From: Cryptosporidium bovis
Taxonomy: Eukaryota; Apicomplexa; Conoidasida; Eucoccidiorida; Cryptosporidiidae
Length of the DNA stretch: 64,000 nucleotides
NCBI GenBank assembly: GCA_009768925.2
Contig: VHIT02000050.1
Coordinates: forward strand, 80,996-144,995
Direction of reading: 5' to 3'
Shown: piece by piece, positions 38,103-47,990 of the stretch
Layout of the letters: each line of letters begins with the position of its first letter
Position numbering within the stretch: the first letter of the stretch is position 1
The notes under the pieces: model-generated
Database searches by the model: none
Told to the model about the DNA's origin: nothing
What the model saw: the letters and a program-made list of their open reading frames with translations, nothing else
Program-made: the position numbers and the translations under genes

Positions 38103-39713
38103 TTAGTAACATGGGATAATGTCATCAATTTTGAGGATCATCATTACTGTCTCTGTTGCAAGTTTTACAGAAGAAAGATTTACGAGCAATGGTTGTAGTA
38201 CGTTTTCCTTCAAGATATCAGTAACAGTTGATTTTCTAACATTAATTCCTGCATACTTCTCGCCTTCCGAGTGTTTTTTTCTAAGTTGAGTTACAATTTC
38301 AATAGGGTTTAATCCTGCGTTTTCAGCAAGTGTGTACGGTATTATTTCAAATGCTTGTGCATAGGCACGAATACACATTTGTTTGACTCCAGAGAGTGAT
38401 TTTGCCCAGTTAGAGAGTTCTGTATAAATTTGGGCCTCACAGGCACCTCCTCCAGGAACCAAAGCCTGTTCTTTAATGATACTCCTAATAACACAAAGTG
38501 CATCATGTATACACCTTTCAGTTTCATCAAGCATAAGCATGTTAGATGCTCTTACAAATATAGTCATCATATCTTTCCCTGGAATGCCAGTAATCCTACA
38601 AATGCGTCCATTACCATCAAGATCCTCGTCAGAAACACAATTTGCAGTTCCCAATTTGTCCACGGTGAAATGGTCTAGAGAAGCAATGGGGGAGCAATTG
38701 AGTGCCCTGCTTAAAAATTCTATTTCATCTCTCTCAATATCCTTTACAACCAAGATCTTTGCCTTTGCACAATAATCAAGAGCCAAGGTACTCACAGCTT
38801 CTCTCAATATACTCTTCTGAATAAGGAGTACATTACATCCCGTAGACGCGATCTGTTTGATCATTTTTGCTATTAGAATTCTCTCTTCTCTCAAAAGTCT
38901 ATCCATGGCAGTGTAATCTTTAATAATAATATTGTTTTCAATGTCAGTCTTTGGAGCAGAGAGACAGAACTGTATTAAACCAATGCGTGCATTATCAACT
39001 CTTGTTGGCCCACTTGCCGTTCTCGAAACCTTCTGTTGATGTAAAATTAAACCATCAACAAGTTCAGTATCCTCAACAGTACCTCCCAATTTTTTGACAA
39101 TTCTAATATTTCTGAGATCTACAGTCTTTCTTACAGACCCTGTGTTACCCTTAGAAGTAGTTATCAGTGAGCTTTTTTGGTCCACTCTTGAAACACCTAA
39201 AACTGCATCAACGGCAATACCTGCTAAATGCTGAGCATTGTGACTAACAACTTTTGAACTAAGAGATGTACAGGCGGATTTTATTAGAGTAGCTCTATCA
39301 CTCAATTCAACCTTAACTGAAATGTTTCTAAGAATGTTTTCTATCTTATTGCAACCTTCCATGAAATATTGTGATATAATTTGTGGATGAATTCCCTTTT
39401 CCAAAAGTGTTTCAGCAGCACCAAGGAGGCTTCCTGCAATTACCACAACAGAACTTGTTCCATCACCAACCTCTACATCTTGAGCCTTCGATAATTCTAC
39501 GAGCATCTTGGCACATGGGTGTATTACTGCCATTTCCCTCAAGATCGTAGCACCGTCATTAGTAATTATTACCTCCCCTTTTTCAATCATTTTGTCCATT
39601 CCCTTGGGGCCTAAACTTGTTCTAATAATTTCAGAAATTACCCTTGCAGCAACGATGTTTTCATGCCTGGTTGTTCTACTTCTTTCATTACGACTCAAAT
39701 TTTCAGTTGCCAT
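38103..39713 (-). CDS. CCT-delta, chaperonin subunit 4
   Basis: 536 residues, the usual size. Chaperonin motifs are in order: RTSLGPKGMDKMI, TNDGATILREM, VEVGDGTSSVVVIAGSLL, KLGGTVEDTELVDGLIL and VPGGGACEAQIYTELS. The stretch ARIGLIQFCLSAPKTDIENN and GCNVLLIQKSILREA identify the delta branch. Phosphate-binding residues (GDGT) and the Asp of DGATIL are kept. It forms part of the eight-subunit TRiC ring that folds tubulin and actin. Substitutions relative to the usual T/P (GDGTS and GGGAC) are noted but are not expected to inactivate it. Likely highly expressed. Confidence 0.97.
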   Translation of the reverse strand: MATENLSRNERSRTTRHENIVAARVISEIIRTSLGPKGMDKMIEKGEVIITNDGATILREMAVIHPCAKMLVELSKAQDVEVGDGTSSVVVIAGSLLGAAETLLEKGIHPQIISQYFMEGCNKIENILRNISVKVELSDRATLIKSACTSLSSKVVSHNAQHLAGIAVDAVLGVSRVDQKSSLITTSKGNTGSVRKTVDLRNIRIVKKLGGTVEDTELVDGLILHQQKVSRTASGPTRVDNARIGLIQFCLSAPKTDIENNIIIKDYTAMDRLLREERILIAKMIKQIASTGCNVLLIQKSILREAVSTLALDYCAKAKILVVKDIERDEIEFLSRALNCSPIASLDHFTVDKLGTANCVSDEDLDGNGRICRITGIPGKDMMTIFVRASNMLMLDETERCIHDALCVIRSIIKEQALVPGGGACEAQIYTELSNWAKSLSGVKQMCIRAYAQAFEIIPYTLAENAGLNPIEIVTQLRKKHSEGEKYAGINVRKSTVTDILKENVLQPLLVNLSSVKLATETVMMILKIDDIIPCY

Positions 39714-40084
39714 TATTTAAACATAAGTATTTCATCTATATGAAACCAATTTCTCACAATAAATATGTATTGAGAGAACTGTATTGTGATTCCCTCTGCA
39801 CTCAGAATCTACTAATTCAGTTCTTAATTGAAACAAAATTTGTAGACTTTATTACTGGGCCAAACGACTTGGTTTTAGTAAGTCAAAGTCGTATAATCAT
39901 GATGTATAATTTGTCTACTTGGTACCCGCCAAAAACAGTGCGCCGAGTTGTGAATTCGCAAATACATTTGTTTGATACTTGTATATATTTATCATTTGCT
40001 TGCAATAGAATTAAAATTCATATTTTTACTTACTGTTTTGTGTAGATCTAGTGCCTTAAGTACATAAAATATTATTTCTTAAAT
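39714..40084. other. Divergent spacer between CCT-delta and the nucleoporin, with an E2F-like site and a doubtful ORF
   Basis: 371 bases. An ORF at 39740..40045 (101 codons from MKPISHNKYV) fills most of it, on the plus strand; it has no recognised family and contains the E2F-like element, so it is more likely promoter sequence. Both flanking genes start outwards from this block. Confidence 0.5.
39925..39935 (-). promoter_or_regulatory. E2F-like TTTTTGGCGGG element in CCT-delta/nucleoporin spacer
   Basis: The minus strand reads TTTTTGGCGGG, a textbook E2F-type sequence. It lies 212 bases before CCT-delta and 150 bases before the nucleoporin. Function is inferred. Confidence 0.5.
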
Positions 40085-41065
40085 ATGTTTTTTTCCCAGA
40101 CGGGTTCCTCCTTGTCTTCCGGTAATACCAATCAGTTTGGGGGATTATTTGGATCTACAGGAGTTGGAACAGGAACCCAATCTTTTAATCCCACTAACAC
40201 GCAATTACAGGGAAGTATATTTCAAACTGGCCCATCAACTTCTGGAACTTCGCTATTTCAAGCACCTAGTTCATTAACCGGGATAGGTAACACTTCGAGT
40301 ATTTCTTCTACAACAGGTTTAGGTAATTCGTTATCTACAGGGTCTTCTAATTCGTTCGGAATTGGGGGTTCTCTATTCGGTGGAACGAATCAATTAGGCT
40401 CACAGACACTGGTTCAGAATAGTTCTCAAGCTCAGTATTTGCCATTGAATCCAACTGTCGGGCAACTAACAAATTATATTCAAAGTTGGAAGTCTGAGTT
40501 TGAAGAAATAGAATTGAAGCTGAGTGAGAATGACTCTCATGTAGAATATTTAGCAAATAACAAGTTACTAGAAATGACGCGTTTGTGCAGCACATATAAA
40601 AAAGGAGTCGAGAGGAGAAATGAAGAAATTGAAAACATCAAGTCTAGACAATGCAGAGTTTGTGATTCTATAGAATCAATTATTTCTGAGATATCAACAG
40701 TGCAACAACTCAGTCACGACCTTATCCATATATATGATCGCGTCAAAGAAATGGATCCAAAAAATTCATCGAGACAAATACAACCACTAAGGTTTCCACT
40801 TCCGATTTTCGAATTTTTTTGTGAAAATATGGCGAAAAAATGCAAATATATCGAGGAAATTGTTGGAAATTTAGATAGGACGGTGTCCTCATTAAGAGAG
40901 GAAATGGTAAATACAACTGCTGAAGAGTTATTGAAATGTATTGCTGAAACTATCAATAACAACTACGAAAACTTTTATACTTTGGTTTCACAGTGCTCCC
41001 AATTGCATGATAAGACTGAATCAATCGTAAATATTTCTAAATTACATGAAGTTAGTAGGAATTAG
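40085..41065 (+). CDS. Nup58/Nup49-like FG nucleoporin
   Basis: 326 residues. Residues 1-115 are low-complexity, with FG and GLFG-type repeats (QFGGLFGS, NSFGIGG, SLFGGTN) spaced by Ser/Thr/Gln. Residues 120-315 form coiled-coil helices (ESDSHVEYL-like region, then KGVERRNEEIENIKSRQ). The closing part, LPIFEFFCENMAKKCKYIEE and NNYENFYTLVSQCSQLHDK, follows the order seen in Nup58/Nup45 and yeast Nup49 central-channel nucleoporins. Nup54 or Nup62 is an alternative. It sits tail to tail with GPN1, 17 bases between stop codons. Confidence 0.75.
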   Translation: MFFSQTGSSLSSGNTNQFGGLFGSTGVGTGTQSFNPTNTQLQGSIFQTGPSTSGTSLFQAPSSLTGIGNTSSISSTTGLGNSLSTGSSNSFGIGGSLFGGTNQLGSQTLVQNSSQAQYLPLNPTVGQLTNYIQSWKSEFEEIELKLSENDSHVEYLANNKLLEMTRLCSTYKKGVERRNEEIENIKSRQCRVCDSIESIISEISTVQQLSHDLIHIYDRVKEMDPKNSSRQIQPLRFPLPIFEFFCENMAKKCKYIEEIVGNLDRTVSSLREEMVNTTAEELLKCIAETINNNYENFYTLVSQCSQLHDKTESIVNISKLHEVSRN

Positions 41066-41082
41066 AACGCAAATTGTTTATT

Positions 41083-42333
41083 CTATACAAAGTCAAGCCT
41101 TCCTTTTGGATTCAGTAGTACTTCTCCTATTTGATCTCCAAATTTGTCTGCACCCTCATCTTCTGTGTTCTCTAGTAAATGTTCCGGAATACATGGTTTT
41201 GAATCACTATTTAAATCTACTTGTTTATCTTTGAAAATTTTATTTATTTCACTCCACCTTTGTTCTGTTTCCTTTTCCCTTTGTTTTTGAATACTTTCTC
41301 TTCTGTCATTTATCCATTTCTTATATTGTGTTTCGAATTCTTCGTGTGCCTCATTCAATTTGATAAGAAAGCTTTGAAGTCCTGTCCCCATTGAGGATGA
41401 TACACCTACAAACTTCAAGTCTCTAAATAATTATGTATTTCTAACATGAGAAAAGTAATGTTTAACTTACTTATAGAATTCATACAATGCAAGGGCAGAC
41501 GACCTACTTAAACTTGCCATGTAAGAATCGTCTGTAGTTAATACCGAATCAGAAAACGAATCATAATCCTTCATCCATTTAGTACAAATAAGATGGTCAA
41601 CAACGTCTATTTTATTAAAAATAAGTATGAATGGTAGTTTACATCTATACATCACACTACATGAGTAAAGCATATTTGACATGAACGTTACAGGCTTTTG
41701 GGATCTAACTGTATCAACAATATACGTTACTACTGTTGGAAATGATAAAGAAAGACCTTCTAAAATAATCGAACCACTTGCAGACCAATTAAACACTTCA
41801 ATTTGTCCAGGAGTATCAATGATCACATATTCTAAATCAGTTTTTGATTCCAATATATTTAATACCTGATCAAATTTCACTGAGAAAAGACTTAGAGATG
41901 TCATAATTGCTCCATTTGGTCCTAAACCATATTCCTTCATTATTTTTTTATAGTTAAATGTATTTTTAATATTGATGTTAACAGGATATGGGCATGATAA
42001 AACCGCAGGATCCAGGTTAATTGTGTAAACTTTCTTTTGATTCTTAGATAAATGGTGGTACAATGCACTTACAAACGAGGTCTTTCCACTTCCAGCCATC
42101 CTATAAGGGGGAGAAATAACAAATTCATAGTTAGTTAATTTTGTAAACTGATTGGAAAAAATTATATTATGCTTAGGAAGATGCAAGCAATATAATTCAA
42201 TCTGCAGATGACATAATACGTTCGTTTCTTTATAGAAACTTTTTAAGACTTACCCTATAACAACAACAACTATTGGAATCTTTTTCACTGGAACTGAATC
42301 ATTTTGATTAGCCACAGCTGTATCGTCCGTCAT
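41083..42333 (-). CDS. GPN-loop GTPase 1 (three exons)
   Basis: Exons on the minus strand: 42254..42333, 41471..42100 and 41083..41422, phase 2 at both junctions, introns of 153 and 48 bases. Product 349 residues: MTDDTAVANQNDSV and a strand ending VVVIG, followed by MAGSGKTS (P-loop), GPNGAI (the GPN loop), DTPGQIE (G3) and FNKIDVVD (G4). A C-terminal helical segment (KLNEAHEEFETQYKKWI) follows the final SSSMGTG. The gene model places the P-loop Gly and Met across the first intron, which explains the short upstream exon. GPN1 works with GPN3 in the assembly and nuclear import of RNA polymerase II. The CATTCAGGCGGTA element lies 83 bases upstream. Confidence 0.93.
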
Positions 42334-42690
42334 AATTAATATTACTTCGAAGGAATTAATTTTACTATAGAATTCGAAGGTTATTAATGTAGCTTTGTAG
42401 ATTTAAGGTTAATAGCATTCAGGCGGTAACTTATATGTTCAATATTACTTTGTTAAAATGACCTATAAAATTTACATGGGAATTCCAATATGTGATAGAG
42501 GAAATAATTAATATTAAATAATGTGTAGCAAATGTTGGTTTGTTTTTCATTAATGTAGTGGCATCTTTTATCCATCTAATGGATTTTAAAAATAACTGTC
42601 TGCACACTTAAAACTTAAAAATACTAAATTGCACCCAAAAGAAATCGCAATCACTGAAGCTAAGTATGAGTAGTTCAGGATATTTTAAAT
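42334..42690. other. Divergent spacer between GPN1 and the EF-hand gene
   Basis: 357 bases, AT-rich, with the 13-base GC-rich element at 42416..42428. No further gene or repeat recognised. Confidence 0.5.
42416..42428 (+). promoter_or_regulatory. 13-base element CATTCAGGCGGTA upstream of GPN1
   Basis: Identical over 13 bases to the reverse complement of 14582..14594, in the spacer of Prp3 and the HORMA gene. It lies 83 bases before the GPN1 start codon. Function inferred from recurrence. Confidence 0.45.
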
Positions 42691-44034
42691 ATGTTGAACG
42701 GTAATTTATCTAAGCCTGTACAATTAAATAGAAAAGGTATAGGAACTTCTAGGGGTAATGCTAAAAAAGAGTCAATCTTAGATGAACCAAAAAATCTAAA
42801 CGCACCTCTGAAGAGAAAACCAAGTATAGAGGTTGCAGCAACTAATAACATAGCTATATTGAACAAGAAAGAGGTAGCCGAGTCTAATCTGGCTACAAGA
42901 CCAGAGCCTATTTCGAAAGCTGCACTGGAAGAAGCACGTGCGAAAAGGGCAACCAAGTCTGCGGCAAAACAAGTGGTTGTTACACAAAAGACAAAATCAG
43001 AAAAACCCGTTGTTGATAAGAAAGAAATAAAACACAAGGCAACTACAGAAAAAGTCAAAAAAAAGTCAATTAGTGTCGAAAAACCAGTATATGAAGAAGT
43101 AAATAAGGAGAGTACGAAAGTTAAAGATGATGAATTAAAGGCGTTGATGCTTGAAATTAAACTTCTTAAGGAGAAACAAAAGGCTTATCAGGAAGAAATA
43201 AAAGAATTAAAAGAAGAAAATTTGGCGAGTATTAAAACGATTAGAGCTCTTGAAAAAGAGAAGAGAGATGAATATCAAAATAAGAGGGATATAGAGCTTA
43301 AAAAAAAACTTTTGGAGTCTGGGCATCAACAAAATATCGATAAAATACAAAATTTAATTAGGAACTGTAGGATGGACATTAAGAATCAATTTGAAAACTT
43401 CGTAAAATCAGATCCAAAAATTAAGTTAGAGTCACACAGTAAAAAAAAAAATAATTCGAGTATAATTAGCCTGTTGTTATGTGATAAGAGTTACGATAAA
43501 GGATTGTTAGACCAATTGATCATGATTGAAGAAAGTAATGAGAATATTTGGGGTTTAAGCTCTCGTGACTTGAAAGAGCTAAATTCAATTCTCAATTTTT
43601 ATAGTTCTATTGGAATGGATAGCAATGAAATAAAAGAACATTTAAGTAATCTAAATTGGTTTTTGGATATTCCATCCCAACAATACTCTAGTATTCCATA
43701 TATTATGAATTCATTGAACAAATTATATCAAGATGGAGCAAATTTTGAAGAATTTTTAACCTTTTTATTCGTACCTTTGTTTTCTTCCAGTCAATACAGC
43801 TACTTAGATCAGTTATTTGATTTATTTGATATGGATAACGATTCATATATATCTATAGATGATTTAAAAGGTGTTGTGAGAGAAATAGAGTGGGAAGATT
43901 CATTTACAATTAATGACTTGAAGTATCTACTTAGACAAATGAGTACAAACGTTAATAATGAAGAATATGAAGGTAAGAAGCTATTTATCAGCAGGGGTGA
44001 ATTCAATGATTTCTTCAGGTCAATTTTGGATTGA
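42691..44034 (+). CDS. EF-hand coiled-coil protein, unknown function
   Basis: 447 residues. The first 120 are basic and low-complexity; about 130-215 is a coiled coil rich in Lys and Glu (LMLEIKLLKEKQKAYQEEI). Then comes a helical region and, at residues 380-391, an EF-hand loop DMDNDSYISIDD with Asp at positions 1, 3 and 5, Tyr 7, Ser 9 and Asp at position 12 (usually Glu), so Ca2+ binding is possible but may be weaker. The next helix-loop (RQMSTNVNNEEYEG) is likely a degenerate partner hand. No kinase or other catalytic domain is seen, and no membrane segment. Function unknown; a Ca2+-responsive structural or scaffolding role is only a guess. Confidence 0.75.
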   Translation: MLNGNLSKPVQLNRKGIGTSRGNAKKESILDEPKNLNAPLKRKPSIEVAATNNIAILNKKEVAESNLATRPEPISKAALEEARAKRATKSAAKQVVVTQKTKSEKPVVDKKEIKHKATTEKVKKKSISVEKPVYEEVNKESTKVKDDELKALMLEIKLLKEKQKAYQEEIKELKEENLASIKTIRALEKEKRDEYQNKRDIELKKKLLESGHQQNIDKIQNLIRNCRMDIKNQFENFVKSDPKIKLESHSKKKNNSSIISLLLCDKSYDKGLLDQLIMIEESNENIWGLSSRDLKELNSILNFYSSIGMDSNEIKEHLSNLNWFLDIPSQQYSSIPYIMNSLNKLYQDGANFEEFLTFLFVPLFSSSQYSYLDQLFDLFDMDNDSYISIDDLKGVVREIEWEDSFTINDLKYLLRQMSTNVNNEEYEGKKLFISRGEFNDFFRSILD

Positions 44035-44273
44035 ATTACATTAACAACAGAAATTCCAAGTGAATAATTTGAAAACAAAAATAATTATTTGTTATATATA
44101 CTATTATATAATACAATCTTTATTCAATTATAAAAATTTTTAGGGAAATTTAAACAGCAATTTTAAATAGCTAGGCGTTTAAAAATACTTTTAATCTTTT
44201 CTGAATATGTCCAATTTAATAATAAAAATTAAATAATCTGTCAAGACTTCTTGCTTATCAAGTACGTAATATG

Positions 44274-46065
44274 TTAAAACAACCTTTCAGAACTATGCCT
44301 TCTACTATTGACAGGATAGGTACCGCTTGTACCTGAACATGTTGTAATCCCACCAACAACGTTCATGGAATCCTTTCTAACTGCATTGTATTCGGAAAGA
44401 CCAGAGATCGAGGGGAGTCTATTATTTCGATAAAATGCTCCAACAGTAGAGGAAGAAAGAGAACCTGCTCTTCTATCCCATCCTCTAGACCCATAGTTAC
44501 TTATTCCAGGTTCAACAATTGACCCTGCTGATAACATCGAGCTATTTCTTTTATATGGATTCTCACCCCACACAACGCTGTTTAAAGATGTGAAACTAGC
44601 GATATCATGTCTTGGTGGATGTACTTCATACATTCTGTTATGCGCCTCTGTAGAACATCTCCAAAGCTTACCTTTGAGACCCGACTCATTCCTGATTCTA
44701 CAAACTTCAAATTCAAGAGCTTTCCAGTCTATATGGTGAGTAGTGCGATGCCTAACTTCAAGAGCTTTCTTGAGATGCGCTTGGATTGCTCCTGTCCAAA
44801 GACCTCTATCCATGGAGTTATCACAAACTTGGAAAACAAGTGATTTCTGAACATCTTCAAACTCGATAGAAAATCTTTTTTTATTATGTGAAAGATCCAT
44901 TTGAGCTCTAAATAAAATGAGACTTACACTGCCTCTTGAAGCATTTATTCCAAATAATCGATAGGATGACTCTGAGTCAAACCAATATAAGTGGCATTCA
45001 TGTACAACAACATATCTCCTTTGCCATCTTATTGGCGGAACGCTGAAATGGCTATCAGATTTCTTGTATAGATATCCTATAATAAAAAATTTAAAAATAA
45101 GTTGTGGGCAAATAGATGTGCTTAAACTTACCAAATATTGGTGGAACAAGATTGAGTTGTAACTTGTTTCGAAGGTCGCAAACAACAAGAGTACCTCTCA
45201 CAAAACGAAGGGATAAATCATTATCAGATAAATCTGGATCTGGCATTGTTGACTCAGATGTTCCGATTAATTCGTACATAGCTCTTCTTGCATTTGTGGT
45301 ATATTGTGGAATATAACTATTATTTGCATCTGAAAACGGGTCAGTCAATTCTTTATTATCATTAGAATACCAATTTCGGCATCCATCTTGGAAAGTGTTG
45401 ATTTTATAGGAGTGGTCACGGCTGTTATAGCTGTATAATCCACTGTTATTCATCCTGCACGGATCTCTTTCTAACAAAGAACATAACATTTGATTTGCTT
45501 GATAAACATTCATCTTTTTATTGCTTATTTGGCTTTTTGAACCATTCGCAAAGTTCCTTGCACAAGAATCATCCTTTAATTGTGAAAAACGTTTATTTAA
45601 TGAATGGTCAGGGTAGTTTTTTTCTCTTTCAGTTATATTAAATCCGTCCTTTTGGCTTTTCACTTGTTTTTCTGACTCATTCGATGAAGTATTATTATTT
45701 ACATATGAAATACTAAATCTCCTTCTGCTCATGCTCGTTGAATTGGTAGAGGCATCTTCAATTTTAGGGTTGCAAATATTTCCGGAGAAACAATCCCTTT
45801 TAGCATAACTAATTTTCTCAGTACTATTGTTACTAGATGATTTATCTCCTCTTTGTACATAATTGAACTCCTTACCCAAAACCTCCATTTTTGAATTCCT
45901 TTTAGGTGTTCCACTATAACACAAATCTCTGGTTATCTCAAGCATTGATCTACTCAAGTATTTTGAATCAAGTGGGTCAGAATGTGTCAAGAACGGAGTA
46001 AGATTACCGAGCGACCCATCGTAAGATGAAGAAACCCCTCCTGATGATCTTCTTGAAAAATTCAT
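44274..46065 (-). CDS. PH-domain protein, unknown function (two exons)
   Basis: Exons 45132..46065 and 44274..45076 join in phase 1 across a 55-base intron (GTAAGT...ATTATAG), 578 residues. Reading through the splice restores the start of the PH domain: PPIFGYLYKKSDSHFS followed by PIRWQRRYVVVHECHLYWFD and a C-terminal helix DNSMDRGLWTGAIQAHLKKA. The PH domain spans about 307-420, with the Trp of the final helix present. N-terminal 300 residues are Ser/Asn/Arg-rich and disordered; the last 150 are also low-complexity. PH domains often bind phosphoinositides; the Arg/Lys in the first two strands (WQRRYVV) are compatible. No other domain was recognised. Neither exon alone holds an intact domain. 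Confidence 0.8.
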
Positions 46066-46438
46066 ATGAAATAACTAAAGTTAATCGAGATAATTAAATA
46101 TCATCACAAACAGTTTATTATATTATAAAGATGGTTTACTCTATTTTTCTTTTAATAAACATCCAAACTTTTTTTTAATTATTTAGCTTTAGTTTATCCT
46201 TTGAACACACTTTTTGCCAAGTCCAAACCATTTTAGATTCCGTATCAAAATTTACCCGCGCGCGCCTCGATGCGGCAAAAATTAATCTCAGAGACTCTAA
46301 ACTGGAAATTAATTAGACTAGACAATCAGGCTAGAATAAAAACTAAAATTGCATGTTATATCATTACTAATATCGTAACTTATTATAGTTCGCTAATTAA
46401 TTTCAATAAACTTGATTAATGGTTGTATAAATAACTTA
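46066..46438. other. Spacer with a GC-rich block between PH gene and giant orphan
   Basis: 373 bases between two minus-strand genes. It contains CCGCGCGCGCC at 46256..46266 followed by TCGATGCGGC, a striking patch in AT-rich sequence, about 190 bases before the PH gene start. Otherwise AT-rich with no gene. Confidence 0.5.
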
Positions 46439-47990
46439 TCACCATCCAAACCCGGAGAACCAGCTAGATCCTTCAGGTAGTGTTCCCGCATTGGGTGTTG
46501 GTGGTGGTGTATTTGAAGAACCCCCATCGAACCAACCAAACAGAGATGAAGCGTTTATTGCAGGCTGTTGAGTTGATTCAGCTGTTGGGGTTGGAGGAGG
46601 AGCAGGGGTAGTTTCTGTACCCCCACCGAACCATCCACTGAACCAAGAGGATTCTGCTGATTCTTTATTTTGATCTGGGGAATTTTCTGGGACTGTAGCG
46701 CTTTCCTCTGGTGTTATCAAGGTATTTTCACACTGGGTTTGGTTGCAATTTGTTACTTGAGAAGGAAAATCTTGATTTGTTTGACTTTGTTCTGTTTGTT
46801 TGTTGGGATCTGTGTTAGGTTGAAGAGTTGTGCTCGTTTTACATTCCTCGTTTTTGGGGCTTGGTTGCCGCGTTCCTTGTGGAGAATTCTCTACAGGAGT
46901 TGTTGTAAACCAACTTGAGAACCAGGAGACCCCCTCTTGAGGTTGTTCTTGAACTTTTTCAGGTGTGTTATTTAATGGTGTGGGAGGTGGGGCGGGTGTT
47001 GTTTCTGATGTTCCCCCGAACCAGGAACTGAAAAAGGAAACTTCCTCCTGTTTGCTCTCTTGGGCATCCATGTTAACTGAAATGTTATCTACAGCGGGTG
47101 TGACTTTAATTGATGGTATCTTTTCAAGGTCCGTCTTTTTCACCGTGTTTTCAGTTGAGATGGCATTATTTCCTTCCACATCTTTAATGTCTTGCTCGAC
47201 CTCCAAAATTTCATTGGTTTCACTGTTTATGTTACTAGCCTCATTTTTATCTGCATTTGTTCCACCTCCAAACAAAGAGGAGAACCAAGATACTTCAGTT
47301 GGGGTAGGAGGTGGAGGTGCGTGTTTTAATGAAATGGGATCTGCTTTCTTAGTATTATTGGCTTTAACCGAATGATTTGGTGTAATATTTGGTGTGTCAT
47401 TAACTGGTTTTAGTGGAGGGGGTTTTTTAATTCCCCCTTTTTTGTGTTTGGGTTTATTTTTTGGGCTTGTAGTTGGAGTTGTTGGTGCTGGTGTCGGGGG
47501 TGGTGGTGGAGGTGTTTCAGCAGCACCGCCAAACCAGCTTGAGAACCAAGATTGCTCTTCCGGTTTCGATTTTGGTGCTGGTGTTGGAGTCGGGGGAGGT
47601 GGGGAAAATTGTTGTTTTGACAGTTTGTTGCTATTCTTCCTCTTTAGTTTCTGCTGATTTGTTTTGCTAATACTCTTTTGTGTTTCCTTAGGAGTCTTGT
47701 TACTTGTTTCAACCTTCTCCGGTTTTCCAAAATCTCCAAACCAACTCCAAAACGTACCTTTTTCCTCATTGTTTTCTTCCGGTGTCTGTTTATTATGAAT
47801 TTCATCATTATCTAAATCTTGGCGAGTCATTAAATCATTACCATTTGATGTTGCTTTCGTTGCCTTTGCGTCAGAATCACAACTAATTGAATTATTACAT
47901 TGGTCACTATTTTCATCTATTATTTCTTTAGGTTTTTCCTCCGTATTATTTGATCCAAACCATCCTGAAAACCATGATGTGGGCGTCCCT
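46439..47990 (-). repeat. Nine Trp-Phe repeat units with proline-rich linkers
   Basis: Protein units in order from the C-terminus (roughly, plus-strand positions): SSWFSGFGW (46439-46465), LFGWFDGG (46525-46550), SWFSGWFGGG (about 46620-46655), SWFSSWFTTTP (46890-46930), FFSSWFGGTS (47000-47050), SWFSSLFGGG (47255-47310), SWFSSWFGGAA (47515-47560), FWSWFGDFG (47720-47765) and SWFSGWFGS (47940-47985). Linkers differ in length, so the units have diverged. Confidence 0.7.

Noticed and set aside
39740-40045. 101-codon ORF between CCT-delta and the nucleoporin
   Set aside because: It overlaps an E2F-like promoter element and a divergent promoter region; no family resemblance. Kept only as part of the spacer entry.
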